Shown here in pieces: positions 59,309-64,000 of a stretch of DNA of 64,000 nt. Each line of letters starts with the position of its first letter. Positions within the stretch are counted from its first letter, which is position 1. A program made the translations under genes and the position numbers. Source of the DNA: Roridomyces roridus. Taxonomy: Eukaryota > Basidiomycota > Agaricomycetes > Agaricales > Mycenaceae. The notes beneath the pieces were generated by a model. It was not told where the DNA came from. It searched no databases and was given only the letters and a program-made list of their open reading frames with translations. The stretch covers positions 2,046,001 through 2,110,000 of the forward strand of contig JARKIF010000002.1 in assembly GCA_029378245.1 (NCBI GenBank). Direction: 5' to 3'.

Positions 59309-62300
59309 GGCGTTTGATCTGGCTGTCCTGGCAGACCACATTGCTCATTCTACTCCCACCCTGGCTCTCTTTCGACCCCAAGCCCGCGCGACGCTCGACC
59401 CGGGCGATGGGCTCGGTCTGCAGCGACGAATATCGCGGACGGACCTCGATTTTGAGGCTGCTCTGCTGCAGGAAGGGACGTTCAGGTTGAAGGAGGGGTT
59501 CGACGTAAATACCCTGGGTGTCGAGACGCCTTCGCCGCGGAGAATGACCCCGGGAACGCCGACGGTCATTCCAGCGACGCCCACTGCTGGCCCCTCACGC
59601 GTCACTGCCTCACCGTCAGGCTCGTCCAGCGGCGAGATGTACTACGACGCAGAGGACCCTGAACGTGTTGCAGCCCGTCGGTCCATGTATCGCTCGCCGG
59701 GAACCTCTTCTTCGCCAGATCTCGCCACCCTGCTCCGGAAGGCCAAGGAACGCGGCGGTGTCGTTTCTCCCGCCCTCAAGAATCGCGAACGACGAAGAGA
59801 CGACGAGTCTCCGCCTCCCATACCGAACCAAATCACATCCATTGCCTATGCGTCTGCAAACCCTCCCAAGGGCAAGAACAAACTACAGCGTACGACGACG
59901 AATGGCGAGGAAAAGGAAAAGGTCTGTTTGTTTTATGTTCAGCAATGTATACAGCAACTCAGATGCATTGTAGAAATCCTCAGTGCGCTCAAAGACGAGT
60001 GCGTTTCTGGGCAAGATGCTGGGACAGGGCACAGTGCGCGAACGATCGGTGCGAGACATTCTCGGCACATTTTTGGTGGATTTTGAACGCCCCTTTAGAA
60101 AACGGACGCTGGCTCTTACACTCCATACGACCCTCCTCCTCCCGTACCACCGCTCCCTGCACCGATCTCCCGAACACCTATTGGCTCGCCCATAGCCGAC
60201 GTTTTCGCTACGCTCACCCCACTCACCCCCTTACGACGAGGTGACACCACCAAACCCCTTCCACCCATACACTCTCCTACCGCCGACGACGACGACGAGG
60301 ACGACGACATGTCCGTAGTCATTATCGAAAATCTGCCCCGCACTCCTTCTCCCACCAAGCTGCCCTCGACACGGCAGCGTCGATCCATGAGTGTCGGACA
60401 GGTGGAGCTTGAAAAGATAGTGACCCCGACTCGCAGTAATGACCCAGCGATCTCTGGTATCCTTACCGAGTTCAAGGGTCAACTCGACCAGCTCAATCCC
60501 AAGTCCACGTCTCTGGACCTCCAGGATCCTTCCACTCCCGCCCGCCGACTCGCTTACACCTCCCGCTCCAAAACCGACCCAATACCGTCCGCCCCGACTC
60601 CCGCCCCTCTTCTCACCCTCCAGCTCTCCCATTCCGAGGGCGATGACACCGCATCTTCGGCGATCGTGCCACCAAGAACGACGTCGCTCCAGATGCCCGC
60701 CTCTCGGTCCAGCCCACGTGTGGTGCCTGCTCGCCACGGCTCCAGTCCCCTACGAACCAGAAGCGGCAATTCATTCGTCGGCTCTGCGACCAACGGTTCT
60801 GGGCATCTCCGTATCTTGCACGGCTCCAGCGCATCCATCTCGGAGCCTTCCCTCGTGCCTGCAGGAGAGGGCATGCGTGTCTGTGAGCCGTTTCCCTCCG
60901 TCAGACTTGTGTCAACGTCTTCCTCATCTCCATCCGCAGTCCCTGCTGTATATAGGGGCTCCCAGCAGGACCTCTCTGTCAACGACCTTACCCTCACTCG
61001 CACCCCCAGCCATTCTCCTGCCCGTGGTGGCGAAGACTCTGAGGATATGGAGACGCGCGGCAAAGAGCTGGCAACGCGTTGTTGGAAGGAAGACGAGGAC
61101 TTTTTGGGCAAGGATAAGATTGCAGAGTGGTTGGGCGGAATGTGTGTACCCATATCCTTTTTTTCGTGGTGCTAACTTGGATCCACAGAGCGCCCGTCAA
61201 CAAGGTTGCTCTGCACCACTATCTCAACTTTTTCGACTTTTCCGGACTGCGGCTCGATCTTGCGTTCAGGTGCGCTGATTATGCCGCACGTGCGTCCCCT
61301 CACTGGAAGCTGATTACACGCAGACGTCTGTGCGCCAAACTGTACCTCAAGGCGGAGACGCAACAGGTTGACAGGATCCTGGAGGAGTTCAGCCGCAGGT
61401 ACTGGGAATGTAACCCTGCGAGCCTTTACGGAAGTGCTAGTGAGTAGTGACCATGCCTGGTGGTGCGATGGTGCTAACGGGCGCTAGACCTGGTCCACGC
61501 TGTCTCGTATTCGCTTCTGCTGCTGAACACGGATCTCCATGTCGCCGAACTACAAACACGCATGTCGCGCACACAGTTTGTACGGAACACTCTCATGGCG
61601 ATCCAGATGCAACTACAGCCACCTACGCCGTCGCAGTCTTCGGTGACTGACTTGACGCATGATTCAGGCAGCGTCAACGTCGATACCCCCGAGTCCACAC
61701 CAGGGCGATCCAAGCGAAGCAACAGCATTACCAGCTGGCACAGCGTATCGCGTGACGTTTCGGCGCCGGGGACGCCCTATGTATCTGCTTCTGCGAATGG
61801 CAGCACTCCTTCGGTGCAAATATCCACCGCGGGTCATGACCATCGCTCCTCGATATCGAGTGTTGTATACAACCGTGGCTGGGAAAACGACATGGAGAAT
61901 CTGCTCAAGGAGATGTACAATGCAGTCAAGAGCCAGCAGATCCTGCAGCCTCTGAACAGCAGTCGGTCTTCAATGGGATCTCTGAGTCCGGGTTCAGGTG
62001 CGATGCTGCGTAACCGCAGCCAACGCGGACCGCCAGATCGATTGGCGACACTGAAGCGAGGGAGCATTCGTGGATTGCAGTCGATCCTCAGCGCACAAGG
62101 AGCCACCAGCCCGTACAGCAGCAACAGCAGCATCGACGGACGCACCAGCCCATCGCCGAGTTTTGCAACGTCGACCAACGAGACCATGTACAACTCGAGC
62201 TCCTCGTTCCTGACGCCGACGCTTGGGTTCGCGTCCAACTTGTCTCACACCATTATCCGTGAAGCGCAAGAGGACGACGACCGCAGCGTGCGCAGCGAGG

Positions 62301-63477
62301 ATTCTTCGACATCCAATATCAGTATCAGCGACGAGGAGCTGGCACTGCTGGGTGCGCCATGGGCCAAGGAGGGGATGCTGTGCCGAAAGCAGTACTGGGA
62401 ATCCGTTGGTAAACGAGCCAAAGACAAGGCCTGGCTCGATGTGTTTGTCGTCATCCAAAAAGGCGAACTAAACATGTTTACCTTTGGGGAAAACAATCCT
62501 GGTCAGGGTGGCACTTTTGGTGGCGGCAATTGGCTATCCAACGCAAATTCTGTCGGCAGCGTCCATCTATCCCACTCACTGGCCCACTCGCTACCATCTC
62601 CCGGGTACAATCGTCAACGGCCTTATTGTATGGTGTTGACGCTTGCCAACGGGGGCGTGTACTTCTTCCAGGCGGGCACGGAAGAGCTCGTTAACGAATG
62701 GGTGTCGACGTGCAACTACTGGGCGGCGCGGACCAGTAAAGAGCCACTGGCTGGAGGTGTCTCGAACATGGAGTACGGGTGGAATCGGCTGGACGAAGGC
62801 GGGCACACGCGTGCGCATTCGGAGACTGAGACGACGGGCGACTACTCGGATATGATCAGTGTCCGGAGCGGGCGAAGTGGGCGGAGCAAATTCGGGTGGC
62901 GGGAGGGTGCGACCACTGTACGAGGGACTAGTTCTCCTTGGGCGGATCGGACGGTGATCAACGACTGGAAACCGCCACTGCCGCCCACGGTGTCCAGTCC
63001 GCACGACGAGGAGACCCAACTCGAGGCTCTGCGCAAACACGTTACGTCCATGAAAAAGGAGCTCAAGCAACACAATGAGTACCGTGAACCCATGGCTGCC
63101 CTGGTTTGTGCCACAGTTTATCATTCCCATATTTGTGCCTAATTTTTGAGCAGTACCAACCACGGAGCGCAAACGCGCTCAAGTCTCAGAGCAATTGGGA
63201 GAAGAAGTCGCAGTACCTGCTGACTGAGATTGTGAAATACGATTCCTACATTGATTCGTTGCAGTCCGCCATGTCGCTCCGTTTGAAAAAGCGGGGCGAG
63301 AAGGCGCTGGAGCGGGCTTTGAACGGGAACACTGACTCTCCCGGGGTCAACGGCAAGTGGAAGGGACGACCAGAGGAGGAGACGATTCTGGAAGATGAGG
63401 AGCCACTTACGCCGGCGAACAAGGGGTTTGGGTCCCAGTTACACCGGCGCGAGGGGGGCGAGGTGGAGGAGGGCTGA
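59309..63477 (+). CDS. Sec7-PH domain Arf guanine nucleotide exchange factor
   Basis: A GEF that loads GTP on Arf GTPases for vesicle budding, of the fungal Syt1/EFA6-like group. A disordered N-terminus of about 500 residues (from TPTLALFRPQARATLDPGDG onward) leads to Sec7: RCWKEDEDFLGKDKIAEWLG, APVNKVALHHYLNFFDFSGL, YLKAETQQVDRILEEFSRRY (the glutamic finger lies in this region) and AVSYSLLLLNTDLHVAELQT. After a Ser-rich linker, a PH domain runs through KEGMLCRKQYWESVGKRAKD, AWLDVFVVIQKGELNMFTFG and YFFQAGTEELVNEWVSTCNY. A coiled coil follows (HVTSMKKELKQHNEYREPMA). The stop is TGA 63475-63477. The first coding exon is unresolved: no ATG near 59309 splices in phase, so the true start may be upstream of or near 59255-59291. 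Confidence 0.87.
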
Positions 63478-63654
63478 TGGCACTGCTTGCCAGAACTATT
63501 TACACTACAGTACTTACATCTGCTGATTTTAGTTTTTTTTCTCCTTCGGATATCCCGTATGTAAGTCAAGTTTGTAGCATTCAACGAACGGGTTCGTGGA
63601 ACGAAATGGATTCCGAGGCACACATAAATACAAAAGTTCATAAAACAGTGTCTA

Positions 63655-64000
63655 TCAGCACGGGCCGTACTTGGCGGCACAGACTTGAGCCTCGAGGCCA
63701 GAAGTGGAAGTCTTTGGCGTAAAGACTTGGAATTTGGTTCACGTCAGTATCACGAGAGAGAAAGAAACGGGAGACTAACTCGATCCACCCTATCGAATGG
63801 TCAGGCTTTTTATTTATGAAGAAAAATGAACCAGACTCACAGCGTTAGGGGCATACCAGACTGATCCGACATCATCACCGGCGCCGGTTCCAAAGTGGAA
63901 GACGGCCGAGGACTGGGATCCGATAAAGGGTGCGTATTTGGCGACGCGGGAGGCGTCGTTGGCTCGGTCCAAGTAGTATTGCAGGTGCCTAGTGGGCATT
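63655..64000 (-). CDS. GH76-like secreted glycosidase, 3' end only
   Basis: Three 3' exons are visible. The first (about 63845-63990) encodes HLQYYLDRANDASRVAKYAP, FIGSQSSAVFHFGTGAGDDV and GSVWYAPNA. A 10-nt exon (63780-63789) adds GGS and the first base of Ile. The last exon reads FTPKTSTSGLEAQVCAAKYG, ending PC at TGA 63655-63657. The block SVWYAPNAGGSIFTP and the end AAKYGPC match basidiomycete GH76 (alpha-1,6-mannanase-type) proteins by eye. The catalytic Asp pair lies outside the window, so activity is not testable. It is convergent with the Sec7 gene. Confidence 0.65.

Overview
This window is a piece of nuclear genome from a filamentous basidiomycete, most likely an Agaricomycete. Almost every gene is broken by short introns of about 45-60 bp. 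The gene set includes fungal-only families: Zn2Cys6 and AreA-type GATA regulators, KRE6/SKN1 glucan assembly, GH18, GH76, PL14, a Pns1-like transporter and fungal-type complex I subunits. Several other genes resemble proteins I know only from mushroom-forming fungi. Spans given for protein genes run from start to stop codon and include introns. Most exon structures were rebuilt by eye from splice signals, reading phase and family resemblance, so individual junctions are less certain than gene identities.

Layout. 1-395: 5' end of a secreted PL14-type protein, minus strand. 452-2136: a Tc1/mariner-type element with about 308-bp inverted repeats and TA target duplication, inserted in what was a divergent promoter of about 126 bp. 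2.2-7.5 kb: an AVT-type amino acid transporter and a peroxisomal acyl-CoA synthetase. 7.5-14 kb, minus: ferrochelatase, a small unknown gene, a membrane RING-H2 E3 ligase and an NFKBIL1-like coiled-coil protein. 14.2-21.8 kb, plus: a GTPBP1-type GTPase, a KRE6/SKN1 GH16 protein and a membrane-anchored GH18 chitinase. 21.9-29.4 kb: a four-span membrane protein, tRNA-His, a gene-poor kilobase, a Pns1-like transporter, a PP2C phosphatase and an eIF5-mimic protein.

29.5-43.8 kb is mostly minus: a Zn2Cys6 regulator, MND1, a large unknown protein, complex I NDUFS7, a PAS-kinase-like Ser/Thr kinase, a 3-methyladenine DNA glycosylase and an unknown protein, with a tiny plus-strand I9 protease inhibitor among them. 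44.8-56.3 kb: type II PI 4-kinase, a Tat-SF1/Cus2-like splicing factor, a NUO17.8-like complex I subunit, a UPF0643-like protein, a proline-rich unknown, gamma-glutamyltransferase and signal peptide peptidase. 56.6-63.5 kb, plus: an AreA-type GATA regulator and a Sec7-PH Arf GEF. 63.7-64.0 kb: 3' end of a GH76-like gene, minus strand.

There is no biosynthetic cluster or operon logic; most genes are housekeeping. The closest functional pair is the adjacent wall-glucan (KRE6-type) and chitinase genes. The most unusual features are in gene architecture: exons of 4, 7, 10 and 11 nt and an ATG-only coding exon in four genes, a run of GC-AG introns in the acyl-CoA synthetase, two oversized introns in the KRE6 gene (one carrying an antisense reading frame), and the Tc1 element in a divergent promoter.
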